64,000 nt of DNA, taken from contig JAUNDT010000001.1 in assembly GCA_030525945.1 (NCBI GenBank), positions 62,001 to 126,000 on the forward strand. Direction: 5' to 3'. Under the pieces are notes generated by a model. The model saw only the letters and a list, made by a program, of their open reading frames with translations. It did no database searches and was not told where the DNA came from. The DNA is from Coriobacteriaceae bacterium (lineage in GTDB: Bacteria > Actinomycetota > Coriobacteriia > Coriobacteriales > Coriobacteriaceae). Position numbers and translations under genes: made by a program. This document shows, in pieces, positions 9,237 to 18,582 of this stretch (positions are counted from its first letter, which is position 1; each line of letters opens with the position of its first letter).

Positions 9237-10310
9237 CTACTCGAAGTAGTGCATCCGATTGGTGGGGAAGCTGATGGTCACGGCAAAAAACTCACCCGCG
9301 CGGGAATCGGCACGCACGCCAAGGCCCATCTTATCGCACAGTCGCCCAACGAGATACAGGCCGATGCCCGTGGCGCGCTTGCCCGTGCGCCCGTTTTGCC
9401 CGGTGAAGCCGCGATCGAACACGCGGGGCAGGTCCGCCTCCGCAACGCCACAGCCGTTGTCGCGCACTTCGAGCTCAATACGCTCGCTCGCCATACCTTC
9501 GTCCATAAGGCGCCCGGTGAAGACGAGCTCCGCGCCTTCGCTGCGCGCGTACTTCGCGCTGTTTTGGATGAGCTGGCCCAAAATGAACGTCATCCACTTT
9601 TCGTCGGTGAAAACCTCGCGCTCCAAATTCACGCGAAACGGGGCGACGTGCGCCCCCAAAAGTACGCGTGCGTTCGCACGCACGGCGTTTCCCACCAGGT
9701 CGCGAAGGTTGTACGAGCGAATGAGATAGTCGCGCTCGAGTGATTCGGAGCGCGCGAAGAACAGTGCCTGCTCGATGTAACCCTCAACGCGGTCGAGCTC
9801 CTCGCCCAGCGCCTCGGTCTTGCCCAGGAGCCGCTCGCCCGTCTCGTCGGCGGGGACCGCTTCCATGAGGTTCTCCAGCATGAGATGTGCGGCCGCGAGC
9901 GGGGACTTGGCCTCGTGCACCCACGTTTCTATGTACTCGCGATACTCCTGCGTTTGACGGCGGTAGCGGGCCACGTCGTCATTCGCCGCCTTCGACACCG
10001 CCTTGAGCGCGTCGTAGGCCAGGCGGCCCTCAACGTCGTCGGGTTCGCAGACCATCTCGGTGATCCACAGGGGGTGCTCGACATCCTCAACGCAGCGCGC
10101 CAGATCGCCATAGAACGCGCGCTTGCGCAGGAAGTCGACGCAGTGGGCGGCGAGCGCCGCCAGCAGGAACAGGCAGGCCACCAGTAGCGTGACCGCGCCG
10201 TTCGTCCCGCTCACCAGCAAGACGATGGCGCACAGCGCCGCTGCCGCGCCGGCGAGGACGAACGTGGGCCATGCGGAGCGCAGGTATGCCCAAAAGCTCA
10301 TGGTCCTCAC
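9237..10310 (-). CDS. BceS/NsaS-like sensor histidine kinase
   Basis: A 357-residue membrane kinase with two N-terminal transmembrane helices (about residues 13-33 and 38-58) and almost no extracellular loop, the architecture of intramembrane-sensing kinases. The phospho-acceptor is H132 in TWVHEAKSPL, typical of the BceS group. The HATPase domain follows with a QLIQNSAKYA N-box and DNGCGVAE / ATGIGLYL G-boxes. It starts at GTG 10310 directly after the regulator stop. BceS kinases usually partner with a BceAB ABC transporter that senses peptide antibiotics; none is encoded beside it. Confidence 0.9.
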   Translation of the reverse strand: MRTMSFWAYLRSAWPTFVLAGAAAALCAIVLLVSGTNGAVTLLVACLFLLAALAAHCVDFLRKRAFYGDLARCVEDVEHPLWITEMVCEPDDVEGRLAYDALKAVSKAANDDVARYRRQTQEYREYIETWVHEAKSPLAAAHLMLENLMEAVPADETGERLLGKTEALGEELDRVEGYIEQALFFARSESLERDYLIRSYNLRDLVGNAVRANARVLLGAHVAPFRVNLEREVFTDEKWMTFILGQLIQNSAKYARSEGAELVFTGRLMDEGMASERIELEVRDNGCGVAEADLPRVFDRGFTGQNGRTGKRATGIGLYLVGRLCDKMGLGVRADSRAGEFFAVTISFPTNRMHYFE

Positions 10311-10985
10311 CTACACCGAGTAGCCGCGGCCGCGATGCGTGGTGAGATAGCCTGTGACGCCGATTTTTTCGAGCGTCGCGCGCAGGCGGTTGATGTTGAC
10401 GGTGAGCGTGTTGTCGTCCACGAACGCGTCGGAATCCCACAGGTCGCGCATGATGGCCTCGCGGCTCACGATGGTCCCGGCATGCCCCATAAGCAGCGAG
10501 AGGATGCGCATCTCGTTTTTGGTGAGCTCGACGGTGCGGCCGGTCGCTGTGGCGGTTGCCGTGGAGCGCGTTAGGTCGAGCGAGACGCCGTTGTGCTCGA
10601 TTGCGCGGCCGGCGTCCGCGGCTCCCTGCGTGCGGCGCAGAAGCGCCTGCACACGCGCCACGAGCACGCGGGCGCTATACGGCTTGGGAATGAAGTCGTC
10701 CGCGCCCATGGTCATGCTCATGACCTCGTCGACCTCGGTCACGCGCGACGTGAGCACGATGACGGGGATATTGGACTGCTGGCGCAGCTCGCGGCAGATG
10801 AGCTGGCCATCCGTGCCGGGCAGGGTGAGGTCGAGCAGCACCAGGTCGGGATGCGCGGCGAGGATATCCTCGACCACATGGTCGAACGTCAGGCAGTAGG
10901 AAGCCTCAAAACCCTGGCGCTCCAGCACCTCGATGACCTCGTTGCGAATCGGGGCATCGTCCTCAACCACGAAAATGCGCGCCAT
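10311..10985 (-). CDS. OmpR-family response regulator
   Basis: A 224-residue regulator with receiver domain (acidic pair VVEDD at residues 7-10, phospho-Asp D52 in LLDLTLPG, conserved Lys in DDFIPKPYS) and a C-terminal winged-helix DNA-binding domain ending in GYLTTHRGRGYSV. The start is ATG 10985, preceded by GGGAGG; longer upstream frames have no such site. It is the first gene of the kinase pair. A 35-bp palindrome lies 40 bases upstream of the start. Confidence 0.95.
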   Translation of the reverse strand: MARIFVVEDDAPIRNEVIEVLERQGFEASYCLTFDHVVEDILAAHPDLVLLDLTLPGTDGQLICRELRQQSNIPVIVLTSRVTEVDEVMSMTMGADDFIPKPYSARVLVARVQALLRRTQGAADAGRAIEHNGVSLDLTRSTATATATGRTVELTKNEMRILSLLMGHAGTIVSREAIMRDLWDSDAFVDDNTLTVNINRLRATLEKIGVTGYLTTHRGRGYSV

Positions 10986-11024
10986 GCCAAAACCTCCCGC
11001 GTCATGTGCGCCAACCCCACCATT

Positions 11025-11059
11025 ATGCGTCATTTAGGGTCAGACCCTAAATGACGCAT
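11025..11059. repeat. 35-bp palindromic repeat, copy 1
   Basis: Perfect inverted repeat: a 17-base arm ATGCGTCATTTAGGGTC, one central base, and its complement. It lies between the stop of the unknown gene (11062) and the start of the response regulator (10985). Identical copies are at 27578-27612 and 50616-50650. Confidence 0.95.
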
Positions 11060-11061
11060 TT

Positions 11062-11799
11062 TTAGGAGAAGAGCTTGCGGACGTCGGCGGAGAGCTGGAC
11101 TGCAGCGGTATCGGCCGCGGCGCCCTCCTCCACCACGACGCCGTGCTCATCGGACACGAGGAACACGACCGCACGGCCGTCCGCAGTGAGAGCATCGGCG
11201 ACGCGCGCAACGAAGTCCCCGACCGTCTCGCCCTCGGCGAGGGCGCGCTCGACCGAAAGCCCGCGCGTTGCGGCCAGCTGCTCTACAAGCGTGCCAGCGC
11301 CGCACAGGGGCTCGTCCGCGCGAGCCGCCAGCAGCACGTGCCCGTCGGCGGCCAGCACTCCAAGCAGCTCGGGCGCCACGGCGGCAACGGCCTGCTCGGC
11401 ACGAGCCTCCGCCGCACGGGCGATAAGCGCCGCGCGAGAGGTGTCGGCCAGCGGCTCATAGGGGCCCACGCTCATGAGCGCGTCCCCGTTGACGTCGATC
11501 ACGAGCATGAGCACGCCGTTGGGGTCGGAGTACTCGCCTGCGGCGAGCGACCATTCAACGTGCTGCTTTGCCCACGAGAGCATGTTGGTGGTGAGCGGGG
11601 CGCCGTTCACCACGCGATGCGACAGCGCGCGGATATGCCGATTGAGCAGCGGAACCCCACGGCGCGCCATGCGCCAACGGCACACGAGCGCGGGCTCGGC
11701 GAGCTTGAACTTCTCCAGCCCGCGCTCCTGCTCGGCGCAAAACGTCTCGTACGCAGCGCATTCCTCCGCCGAATTGAAAAACGGCTCAAGATCAGACAT
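11062..11799 (-). CDS. Conserved-looking hypothetical protein
   Basis: A 245-residue soluble protein that I do not recognise. ATG 11799 is chosen because GAAGGGG lies 7-9 bases upstream; a longer frame to 11880 would run into a terminator hairpin. The first ~115 residues look globular with a strand LMLVIDVNGDALMSVGPYEPL; the C-terminal ~120 residues are Ala-rich with strands (LLGVLAADGHVLLAAR, AVVFLVSDEHGVVVEEG). There are no membrane segments or signal peptide. It lies upstream of the two-component pair, separated by the palindromic repeat, and may be co-transcribed with it. Confidence 0.65.
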   Translation of the reverse strand: MSDLEPFFNSAEECAAYETFCAEQERGLEKFKLAEPALVCRWRMARRGVPLLNRHIRALSHRVVNGAPLTTNMLSWAKQHVEWSLAAGEYSDPNGVLMLVIDVNGDALMSVGPYEPLADTSRAALIARAAEARAEQAVAAVAPELLGVLAADGHVLLAARADEPLCGAGTLVEQLAATRGLSVERALAEGETVGDFVARVADALTADGRAVVFLVSDEHGVVVEEGAAADTAAVQLSADVRKLFS

Positions 11800-11863
11800 G
11801 CACATCCCCTTCAACAAAGAGCCCCGAGAGGAGCCAACGGCCCCTTCCCCCAGCCCTCGTAAC

Positions 11864-11893
11864 CAAAAACGCCGCGGCAAGTCACCGCGGCGT
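11864..11893 (-). terminator. Rho-independent terminator after purH
   Basis: ACGCCGCGG (11869-11877) pairs with CCGCGGCGT (11885-11893); on the minus strand the stem is followed by TTTTT. It separates purH from the unknown gene. Confidence 0.8.
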
Positions 11894-12033
11894 CAACCCC
11901 CTCACAGGTCGGCGAGGAACGCCAGGGTGCCTCAGATCGCCTTGAAAGAGGAGGGCGCACGCCTTGCGTGCGGCGCCCGACGATTGAAAGGCGAGGTGAG
12001 GTGCCCTGGTGCTCCGCAGCAGCCCCGTGCTAC

Positions 12034-13671
12034 TTAGTGCCGGAAGTGGCGGGTACCAGTGAACAGCATCGCGATGCCATGCTCATTGCACGCGGCGATG
12101 GACTCGTCGTCACGCACGGAGCCGCCGGGCTGGATGATGGCCGTCACGCCGTGGGCCGCGAGCGTGTCCACGTTGTCGCGGAACGGGAAGAACGCGTCGG
12201 AGGCGCAGGCGTAGCCGCCCTTCTCCTTGCCCAGGCGCTCACACACCTCGTCGGCGCGCTCGCAGGCCAACAGCGCGGAGTCCACGCGGTTGGGCTGGCC
12301 GGGGCCCATGCCAATACCCATCTCGTCCTTGGCAAGCAGGATCGCGTTGGACTTGACGGTCTTGCAGACCTTCCAGGCGAACATGAGGTCGCGCATCTCG
12401 GCGTCGGTCGGCTTGCGGTCGGTCGGGCAGGTGAACGTCTCAGGATCCTCGTCCACGGTGTCCACGCACTGGACGAGCATGCCGCCGTCAACGGTGCGCA
12501 TCTCGATCGTGGCGTGGCCCTCGGCGCCACCCGTGGCGAGCACGCGCAGGTTCGGGCGGCGGGACAGGCGCTCGAGCGCCTCGGGCGTGAAGGACGGGGC
12601 GATGAGAACCTCGACGAACAGCTTGTCGCGGTCGGCGAAATGCTCGACGAGCGACAGCGGGACCTCGCGGTTCACGGCGACGATGCCGCCAAAGGCGCTC
12701 TTGGGGTCGCAGGCGAAGGCGCGGTCGTACGCCTCGGTCACATCGGCAGCCACGGCGGAACCGCAGGGGTTCTGGTGCTTGAGGATGATGACGCCCGGCT
12801 CCTCCAGGTCGCGCACGGCGTTCCAGGCGGCCTCGGCGTCGAGGAAGTTGTTGTAGGAAAGCGGCTTGCCCTGCAGCTGCTCGGCGCCCACGAGCGGGGC
12901 GGACGAGGAGGCGAGCTCGGCGAAGTCGTCGGCAAAGCGGTACACGGCGGCCGTCTGGTGGGGGTTCTCGCCATAGCGCAGGTCCTGGGCCTTCTCGAGC
13001 TTGAGCGAGAAGGACGCCGGGGGCTCGAACTGGTCGGACGGCGCGGCGGCCTCGGCCTTAGCGCCCTCGAGCTGCTGGGTCATCCACGTGGAGATGGCGG
13101 TGTCGTACGCAGCGGTGCGCGTGTACACCTTGCACTGCAGCACGCGGCGGGTCTCAAGCGTGGTGGCGCCGTCGTGCTCGCGCATCTCGGCAAGCACCGC
13201 GTCGTAGTCGGACGGATCGACGACGACCGTCACGGAGTCGGCGTTCTTGGCGGCGGAGCGCAGCATGGAGGGGCCGCCGATGTCGATGTGCTCGATGGCG
13301 TCGATGAAGGTGACGTCGGGCCTGGCCACGGTCTTCTCGAACTCGTACAGGTTCACCACGACCATGTCGATCATGCCGATGCCGTGCTCAGCAGCCTCGG
13401 CCATGTGCTGCTCGGAGTCGCGGCGAGCGAGCAAGCCACCGTGGACCTTGGGGTGCAGGGTCTTGACGCGACCGTCCATCATCTCGGGGAAACCCGTGTA
13501 CTCCTCGATGGGCACGACAGGGATACCGGCCTCGACCAGTACCTTTGCCGTTCCGCCAGTGGAGATGATCTCAACGCCGAACTCCTCGGCCAACGTACGG
13601 GCGAACTCGACCACACCGGTCTTGTCCGTCACCGAGATCAGCGCGCGCGATACCTTCCCAACAGGAGCCAT
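12034..13671 (-). CDS. purH: Bifunctional AICAR transformylase / IMP cyclohydrolase
   Basis: Catalyses the last two steps of purine synthesis, AICAR to FAICAR to IMP. The 545-residue protein starts at ATG 13671 after AAAGGAGG; the longer frame to 13782 lacks a ribosome site. The N-terminal cyclohydrolase domain begins [14 protein letters not shown] and contains [12 protein letters not shown]. The transformylase domain begins at [11 protein letters not shown] and carries the KHQNPCGSA catalytic segment and [10 protein letters not shown] near the end. It is monocistronic with a terminator downstream; no purine riboswitch is visible in the short leader, only a small CCGGC/GCCGG hairpin near 13697-13713. 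Confidence 0.96.
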   Translation of the reverse strand: MAPVGKVSRALISVTDKTGVVEFARTLAEEFGVEIISTGGTAKVLVEAGIPVVPIEEYTGFPEMMDGRVKTLHPKVHGGLLARRDSEQHMAEAAEHGIGMIDMVVVNLYEFEKTVARPDVTFIDAIEHIDIGGPSMLRSAAKNADSVTVVVDPSDYDAVLAEMREHDGATTLETRRVLQCKVYTRTAAYDTAISTWMTQQLEGAKAEAAAPSDQFEPPASFSLKLEKAQDLRYGENPHQTAAVYRFADDFAELASSSAPLVGAEQLQGKPLSYNNFLDAEAAWNAVRDLEEPGVIILKHQNPCGSAVAADVTEAYDRAFACDPKSAFGGIVAVNREVPLSLVEHFADRDKLFVEVLIAPSFTPEALERLSRRPNLRVLATGGAEGHATIEMRTVDGGMLVQCVDTVDEDPETFTCPTDRKPTDAEMRDLMFAWKVCKTVKSNAILLAKDEMGIGMGPGQPNRVDSALLACERADEVCERLGKEKGGYACASDAFFPFRDNVDTLAAHGVTAIIQPGGSVRDDESIAACNEHGIAMLFTGTRHFRH

Positions 13672-13910
13672 GGGCCCTCCTTTGCACGGATGGCGCATCC
13701 GGCACGTTTTGCCGGAGCACACGTTTGTCATTTTTCTACTGTACCGCAGCATGCGGACGCGCGGCGCTGCCACCGCTTTCATTTTGTAGAACTTGCCGAG
13801 AAACCATGACGGTTGCGCGGATATTGTTGGCGCGGGCGCGGCTTCACGAGCGCGTCACACGTGCGGCGCAAGAAGGTGGTAGAAACAGGTGGACGACAAC
13901 GGGAGGAAGC

Positions 13911-14546
13911 ATGGTCTCGCGCGTAACGTACAGGCCCTTTATTGAGGACGACTTCGAAGAAATCGCCCGCATTTTGCAGGAGGCATGGCACACCGAGGTG
14001 CCATCCGAGGAATACGGCTTTCTCGAGGCCTGCAACGACCTGGCGTATTCGCTCTCCATTTCCTCATTCTCCCAGGTAGCGCTTGTTGACGGCGTTCCGC
14101 GCGGCATTGTGCTCGCGCGCCCCGAGGCCAAGCGCGTCCAGCAGAACAAGCGCTGGTTCACCATCTCCAAAGATTACTTCCGCCGCATGCGCACGCTTGA
14201 GCCCGAGGCGGCCGCCCACTACTGGCGCTCCATCGAGCTCACGGGCGCCAAGAACGACAAGCTGATCGCCAACAGCGCATTTGCGGACGCCAACGAGATC
14301 ACGCTGCTCGCCGTGAGCAAGAGCGCACGCGGCATGGGCCTGGGCGGCGTGCTTGCCGACGCCGCGACCTCGTTTTTGTCCGAGGCCGGCGCGTCGAAGA
14401 TCTTCCTGTATACCGACACCGACTGCACCTGGCAGTTCTACGAGCACCGCGGCTTCAAGCGCGCGGGCACGTACCGCTCCACGCGCGACGAGCGCCGCCT
14501 GCTTCCCAAGGAGCTGTACGTCTACGGGCTCGATCTGAGCGCCTAA
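13911..14546 (+). CDS. GNAT-family N-acetyltransferase
   Basis: A 211-residue acetyl-CoA-dependent acetyltransferase fold. The acetyl-CoA loop is KSARGMGLGGVLADAA (R/Q-x-x-G-x-G/A), followed by a typical beta-bulge strand IFLYTDTDCTWQFYEHRGFKRAGTYRS. ATG 13911 follows GGGAGGAAGC; upstream codons in the same frame are not supported. The substrate is unknown. It is divergent from purH with ~240 bases between and is followed by a gene-free repeat region, so it is probably monocistronic. Confidence 0.88.
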   Translation: MVSRVTYRPFIEDDFEEIARILQEAWHTEVPSEEYGFLEACNDLAYSLSISSFSQVALVDGVPRGIVLARPEAKRVQQNKRWFTISKDYFRRMRTLEPEAAAHYWRSIELTGAKNDKLIANSAFADANEITLLAVSKSARGMGLGGVLADAATSFLSEAGASKIFLYTDTDCTWQFYEHRGFKRAGTYRSTRDERRLLPKELYVYGLDLSA

Positions 14547-14709
14547 GCGCCCTGCGCTGGCGTGCTCTGGCGCGGCTCCCGAGTCGGCGCCCCGGCGCGG
14601 CCGCAGTGCCGTCCCGCTACGCAGCTTCGACATCCCGAATCGGCCACCCGTGCTGACCCGACCTGGCCATTTCGCTGTTCTGGCTCAACCGCCCCGTCTT
14701 TGGCGCCCG

Positions 14710-14828
14710 AACTTCGGTGCACTTTCTGAAACTCGGAGCGCTTTTTGAAACTTGGAGCGCTTTTTGACCGTTTACCCACTGGAAGATGGTCGAAAAGCGC
14801 TCCGAAGTTTGAGAAGTGCTCCAAGTTT
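14710..14828. repeat. Long imperfect inverted repeat with internal direct repeat
   Basis: The left arm (14710-14769) contains two tandem copies of GAAACT(C/T)GGAGCGCTTTTTGA. The right arm (14788-14828) reads as the reverse complement, GGTCGAAAAGCGCTCCGAAG and so on. It occupies most of the 377-base gap between the acetyltransferase and DUF2207 genes. It could end transcription in both directions or be a small mobile palindrome. Confidence 0.7.
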
Positions 14829-14923
14829 GGCGGATGAGGAGGTGCCGCGCCAGGTGCTACGGCAGGCGCCCGCAGCCCCAGGCGCAGTCCCAAGTGCCAG
14901 GGCAAACACCCGCCGCAGCCGAA

Positions 14924-16909
14924 TTAGAAGCTGCCGCCACCTCCGCCGCCTACTCCCCCGCCGCCTCCGCCGGAGAAGCCACCGCCAAAGCCGCTGCCCG
15001 AACTGCTGGAACTCGACGCCAGCTCAGCGATCGTCGCCTGATACGCGTCGTGCATCTCGTGCATGGGCGAGTGCATGCCGCCATGGCGATAGAACCACCA
15101 ATAGCTGGGGAAATAATAGCCACCGTTGGCATCGATGCGCCGGTCCTCGGGCACGGCGTCCGCCAGCTGGCGCAGCACCTCGTCGCTCACGCCAAAGGCG
15201 ACCGCGAGCACGAGCATCTTGTTCCACAAGATCAGGTCGCCGGGAACCGCCTCGTCCAAGTTGGTGAAGTCCTCGAGCCACTTCTTGAGCGCGTCGCACC
15301 GGTCGATCAGCTCGACCGCCTCCTGCGAGTGAAGCTTGGCCGTCGCGGCCAGCGCCGCCGCCGCGACTGACATCGCAATACCGGCAAGCACGAAAGGCAG
15401 GTTCACGCCGTCGGTGTAGATGATGAACCCAACGGCCAACACGCCGAGCGCGATGCCGAAGGCGCCGACGGTCACCTTGAAGCCCATGGGCACGCGGTTG
15501 GTGAGGCCGCGCCGCTCGAGCTCGGCAGATACCTCGGCCTTGAAGTTGTCGAGCGCCTCGCCGACGTCCTCGCGGTCCTTCAGCGCATCAAAGCGCACCG
15601 TATCGCCGTTGCTTGCATCGGCGCCGAAGTATATTTCGAGGGCGAGCCGGTCGATCTCGTTCGTCACCTTTTCACGAGCCACGAGCCTGATCTCATACTC
15701 CTCAACGGTCTTTTCGCCCAAACCGAGGAAACGGTCCTCGGTGCGGGAGGTGTGCACGATTTCGATCACGCGGTCGTCCGTGAGCTTCATGAGCGTGGCC
15801 ACGAACGCGCGGTCGCTCACCTCTTCGGCGTTCATCAGGGCGGAAAGCACGGCAGGGTGATCGTTGGAGGGCAGGTCGCGGAAATACGTCTCGTCAACAA
15901 CGGGCTTGGGGCTCACGTAGTGCTTCTTGCGCCACAGCGCCGTTGCGGCGAGCAGAATCGCCGGGCCCGCCGTCAGGGCAGCCGTACCGGCCGTGGCGAT
16001 CGTGCGGGCGCGCTCGCGCTGGGCGTTGGCCTGCTCGGCCCACGCCATCTCCTCGGACAAAATCGTATCCAGGCGCGCATCGCCCGCGGGCGCCAGCCCC
16101 GGCACCCAATCAACGGGGAACGCCACGCGTACCTCGGCGAACTGACCCGCCTCCACGGTGGGCGCCGTCAAGGTCACCTTGGGATCAAGCGGCTCCTCCA
16201 CATCGAGCGCCACCTCGCCGTCGAGCGGACCGTGGCCCCACGCGCGGAAGTTCGCGTCGTCGGAGCCAGCCGTAGCGGCAGGCGCGCCCTCGGGCAGCAC
16301 AAAGCCCAGGTCCAGGCGGACATCCTGCGCATCTTCTTCCCATTCCGAGCCAATGAACTGCCAGTACAGCTCCGCTGCATCCTGCCAAGCCATCACGGCG
16401 CCCTCGATCAGGTACGACACCCAGACGGTCGCCTCGTCACCGTCCGCGCTCGGCATGAATACCTTGAGCGTGACCGAGTCCTCGTCCGGCTGCACGGTAT
16501 ACACGCCCGACGCTCCCGACTCGGCGCTCGGGACCTCTTGGATAGGCTGGGCCGAGCGACGGGCCTCGGCCTCGTTTTCCACCGCGCCCGCGTGCGTGTA
16601 CACGCTCAGCACGGTTACCTGCGATGCCGTGCCCTGCTCGTTTTGCGCCAGCGGAATATCCCAGAACACGCCGTTGACGTCGTCCGTGAACTCGAACGTG
16701 CGCGCCTCGGTCACAAACAGGTCGCCGTTGTCCATCACCTGCGCCTGCACGTGAACGCGCGGCAGCTCAAAGGCGCTCGCCCATGACACAGACGGCATGG
16801 CAACAAGGACGCAGAGGCCAACGAGCAACGCCGCGATAAGGGGAATGCCGAAGCCTGAGTGATGGGTTGGATTGGCCGATGCGTGGCCGCGGGGAATGTG
16901 CGCGCTCAT
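14924..16909 (-). CDS. DUF2207 membrane protein
   Basis: A 661-residue protein of the DUF2207 (YciQ-like) type. It has a signal/anchor helix (about residues 22-45), an extracytoplasmic beta-rich domain of ~220 residues beginning at FELPRVHVQAQVMDNGDL, a transmembrane helix near residues 300-318, a cytoplasmic stretch, a pair of helices at about 475-520, and a low-complexity end made of Ser then a Gly-rich tail. The function of the family is not established. ATG 16909 follows GAGAGAGG. It appears monocistronic. Confidence 0.85.
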   Translation of the reverse strand: MSAHIPRGHASANPTHHSGFGIPLIAALLVGLCVLVAMPSVSWASAFELPRVHVQAQVMDNGDLFVTEARTFEFTDDVNGVFWDIPLAQNEQGTASQVTVLSVYTHAGAVENEAEARRSAQPIQEVPSAESGASGVYTVQPDEDSVTLKVFMPSADGDEATVWVSYLIEGAVMAWQDAAELYWQFIGSEWEEDAQDVRLDLGFVLPEGAPAATAGSDDANFRAWGHGPLDGEVALDVEEPLDPKVTLTAPTVEAGQFAEVRVAFPVDWVPGLAPAGDARLDTILSEEMAWAEQANAQRERARTIATAGTAALTAGPAILLAATALWRKKHYVSPKPVVDETYFRDLPSNDHPAVLSALMNAEEVSDRAFVATLMKLTDDRVIEIVHTSRTEDRFLGLGEKTVEEYEIRLVAREKVTNEIDRLALEIYFGADASNGDTVRFDALKDREDVGEALDNFKAEVSAELERRGLTNRVPMGFKVTVGAFGIALGVLAVGFIIYTDGVNLPFVLAGIAMSVAAAALAATAKLHSQEAVELIDRCDALKKWLEDFTNLDEAVPGDLILWNKMLVLAVAFGVSDEVLRQLADAVPEDRRIDANGGYYFPSYWWFYRHGGMHSPMHEMHDAYQATIAELASSSSSSGSGFGGGFSGGGGGGVGGGGGGSF

Positions 16910-17351
16910 GGTGCACCTCTCTCACGTCGAATGTTTCACCATTGTACCCACGGAAGGTCGTTTCCGTATGCCGCGGGAGAGCGGCGGGCAGGGCGTTGGG
17001 CGGCACGCAGAGGCGCCATGCGGTCACGCGGGGCGTGGGAGCACGGGGCGGCGGTCGGGCAACGGGGGCCACACGAGGCACGCGGGCGGGCGAGGCGGCT
17101 TGCGAGCGCACTGGGCGGGCGTCCGAGGGGCGGCTGCGGTCACACAGACGACAGACGCGCGGGGAGGCGCGCGAGGGGCAATATGCGAGCGCGCGGTCGG
17201 CATGCAAGAAGCTCCATACGGGAAAGCGGAACAACGGACAAGCGTGGAACGCCAGGCGCGGGACAGGCGCGTGCTCACGGACGCATGTCCGCCCAGCGGG
17301 CTATACTTCATGTTGAACGGCGCGTATGCGCACTGCAAGATAGGAGGACGT
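16910..17351. other. Gene-free stretch upstream of ferritin
   Basis: Very GC-rich non-coding sequence. The only signals I see are a TATACT hexamer at 17302-17307, a plausible -10 for ferritin without a clear -35, and the ferritin ribosome site TAGGAGG. Open frames crossing it are GC artefacts. Confidence 0.5.
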
Positions 17352-17870
17352 ATGGCCATCAACGAGAACGTCGCCAAGGTGCTCGAGGAGCAGATCAACA
17401 AGGAGCTTTACTCCGCGTACCTGTACCTCACGTTTGCCGACTATTACGAGGATCGCGGCCTGAAGGGCTTTGCCAACTGGTACATGGTCCAGGTGAAGGA
17501 AGAAACCGATCACGCGCTGGCCATCCGCCGCTACCTGCTCGACAACGACTACACGCCGCAGATGCGCACCATCGACCAGCCAGACAAGACCTTTGCCAAC
17601 GACCTTGAGCCGCTCGAGGCGGGCCTGGCGCACGAGGAGTACGTCACGAGCCTCATCCACCACTGCTACGAGGTCGCGCTCGAGGCTCACGACATCCGCG
17701 CCATGCAGATGCTCGACTACTTTGTGAAAGAGCAGGGCGAGGAAGAGGCCAACGCGCGCGACATGATCAACAACATGAAACTCTTTGGCAGCGACCCCAA
17801 GGGCCTGTACGACCTCGATCGCGAGTATCAGAGCCGCGTGTATACGCAGATGACCGCCCTGCCGCTGTAG
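17352..17870 (+). CDS. Ferritin (bacterial FtnA type)
   Basis: An iron-storage protein that oxidises and sequesters iron in a 24-subunit shell. The 172-residue four-helix bundle shows ferroxidase-type ligands: E in NKELYSAYLYL, the EETDHA motif (E-x-x-H) in helix B, and the FVKEQGEEEANARDM segment in helix D. No haem-binding Met of bacterioferritin type is apparent. ATG 17352 follows TAGGAGG by seven bases. It is monocistronic, with repeat elements and a distal terminator at 18192 downstream. Confidence 0.94.
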   Translation: MAINENVAKVLEEQINKELYSAYLYLTFADYYEDRGLKGFANWYMVQVKEETDHALAIRRYLLDNDYTPQMRTIDQPDKTFANDLEPLEAGLAHEEYVTSLIHHCYEVALEAHDIRAMQMLDYFVKEQGEEEANARDMINNMKLFGSDPKGLYDLDREYQSRVYTQMTALPL

Positions 17871-18024
17871 GGCAGGCGCGCCTCGGTGCGGCGCCGGCAC
17901 AGGATGCCTCGGCTTTTTGAACCGCCTGGACGCCGGCGCTCGGGCGGCGATGCTCGAGCGGTAGCGTTTGGGCGGCGGTGCCCGGGCGGCGCGGGGCTGC
18001 CACAAGCGCTGCTCTGTTGCCCAC

Positions 18025-18083
18025 CAGCACGAAACGCCACTTTTCATGTAAGAACGAAGGTAAAAAGTGGCTACGGATGCTGC
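18025..18083. repeat. CCACTTTT/AAAAGTGG palindromic repeat, copy C
   Basis: CAGCACGAAACGCCACTTTT, spacer, TAAAAAGTGGC and a closing GATGCTG form an imperfect hairpin. It is repeated at 18096-18153 and shares its core with the repeats at 341-663. Confidence 0.7.
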
Positions 18084-18095
18084 CCTGCGACTCGC

Positions 18096-18153
18096 CAGCA
18101 CGAAATGCCACTTTTCAGGTGAAAACAAGGGTAAAAAGTGCCTGAACGTGCTG
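18096..18153. repeat. CCACTTTT/AAAAGTGG palindromic repeat, copy D
   Basis: Second tandem unit: CAGCACGAAATGCCACTTTT to GTAAAAAGTGCC and GTGCTGG. As at the start of the window, the family occurs as a pair. Confidence 0.7.
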
Positions 18154-18191
18154 GTCTGTGGTGAGTCGACCGCGAGTGCGGCACCAGGACC

Positions 18192-18225
18192 GGACGCCTC
18201 GGCTTTGAGCTGGGGCGTCCTTTTT
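18192..18225 (+). terminator. Rho-independent terminator
   Basis: GGACGCC (18192-18198) pairs with GGCGTCC (18214-18220), followed by TTTTT. It lies 320 bases past ferritin, beyond the repeats. The stretch from here to 18582 shows no gene. Confidence 0.7.
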
Positions 18226-18582
18226 GCCCGGGCGTGTGGCGCGATGCGGGTGTGCGGCGTGACGCGATATGGACGAGAGGCTTGCCGCATTCCGTGGACG
18301 GGGCCTGCGGGCCACGGGCGGGCGCTTACGGGCTACGGGCGTGCGCTTCCAGGCGCTACGGGCGTAAGCCTCCGCGGACCACGGCGGCAGGTCCCCGCGC
18401 GATGTGGGCCGCGTGTCTACAGAACGTGCACAGCCCGCCGTCAGGCGCCCCCCTACAGAACGCGCGCAACCCGCCGCCGGGCGCTCCCTTTGAGGCCGCT
18501 TATCATTTGTTAATGAATGGCATACCGCAGTTACCTATCGTTTCAATTCCGTGTAACTACCTCGAGAATCGGATGACGCGCT

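Noticed and set aside
13672..13782. Longer N-terminus for PurH
   Set aside because: The extra residues do not match the family, and the only good ribosome site precedes ATG 13671.
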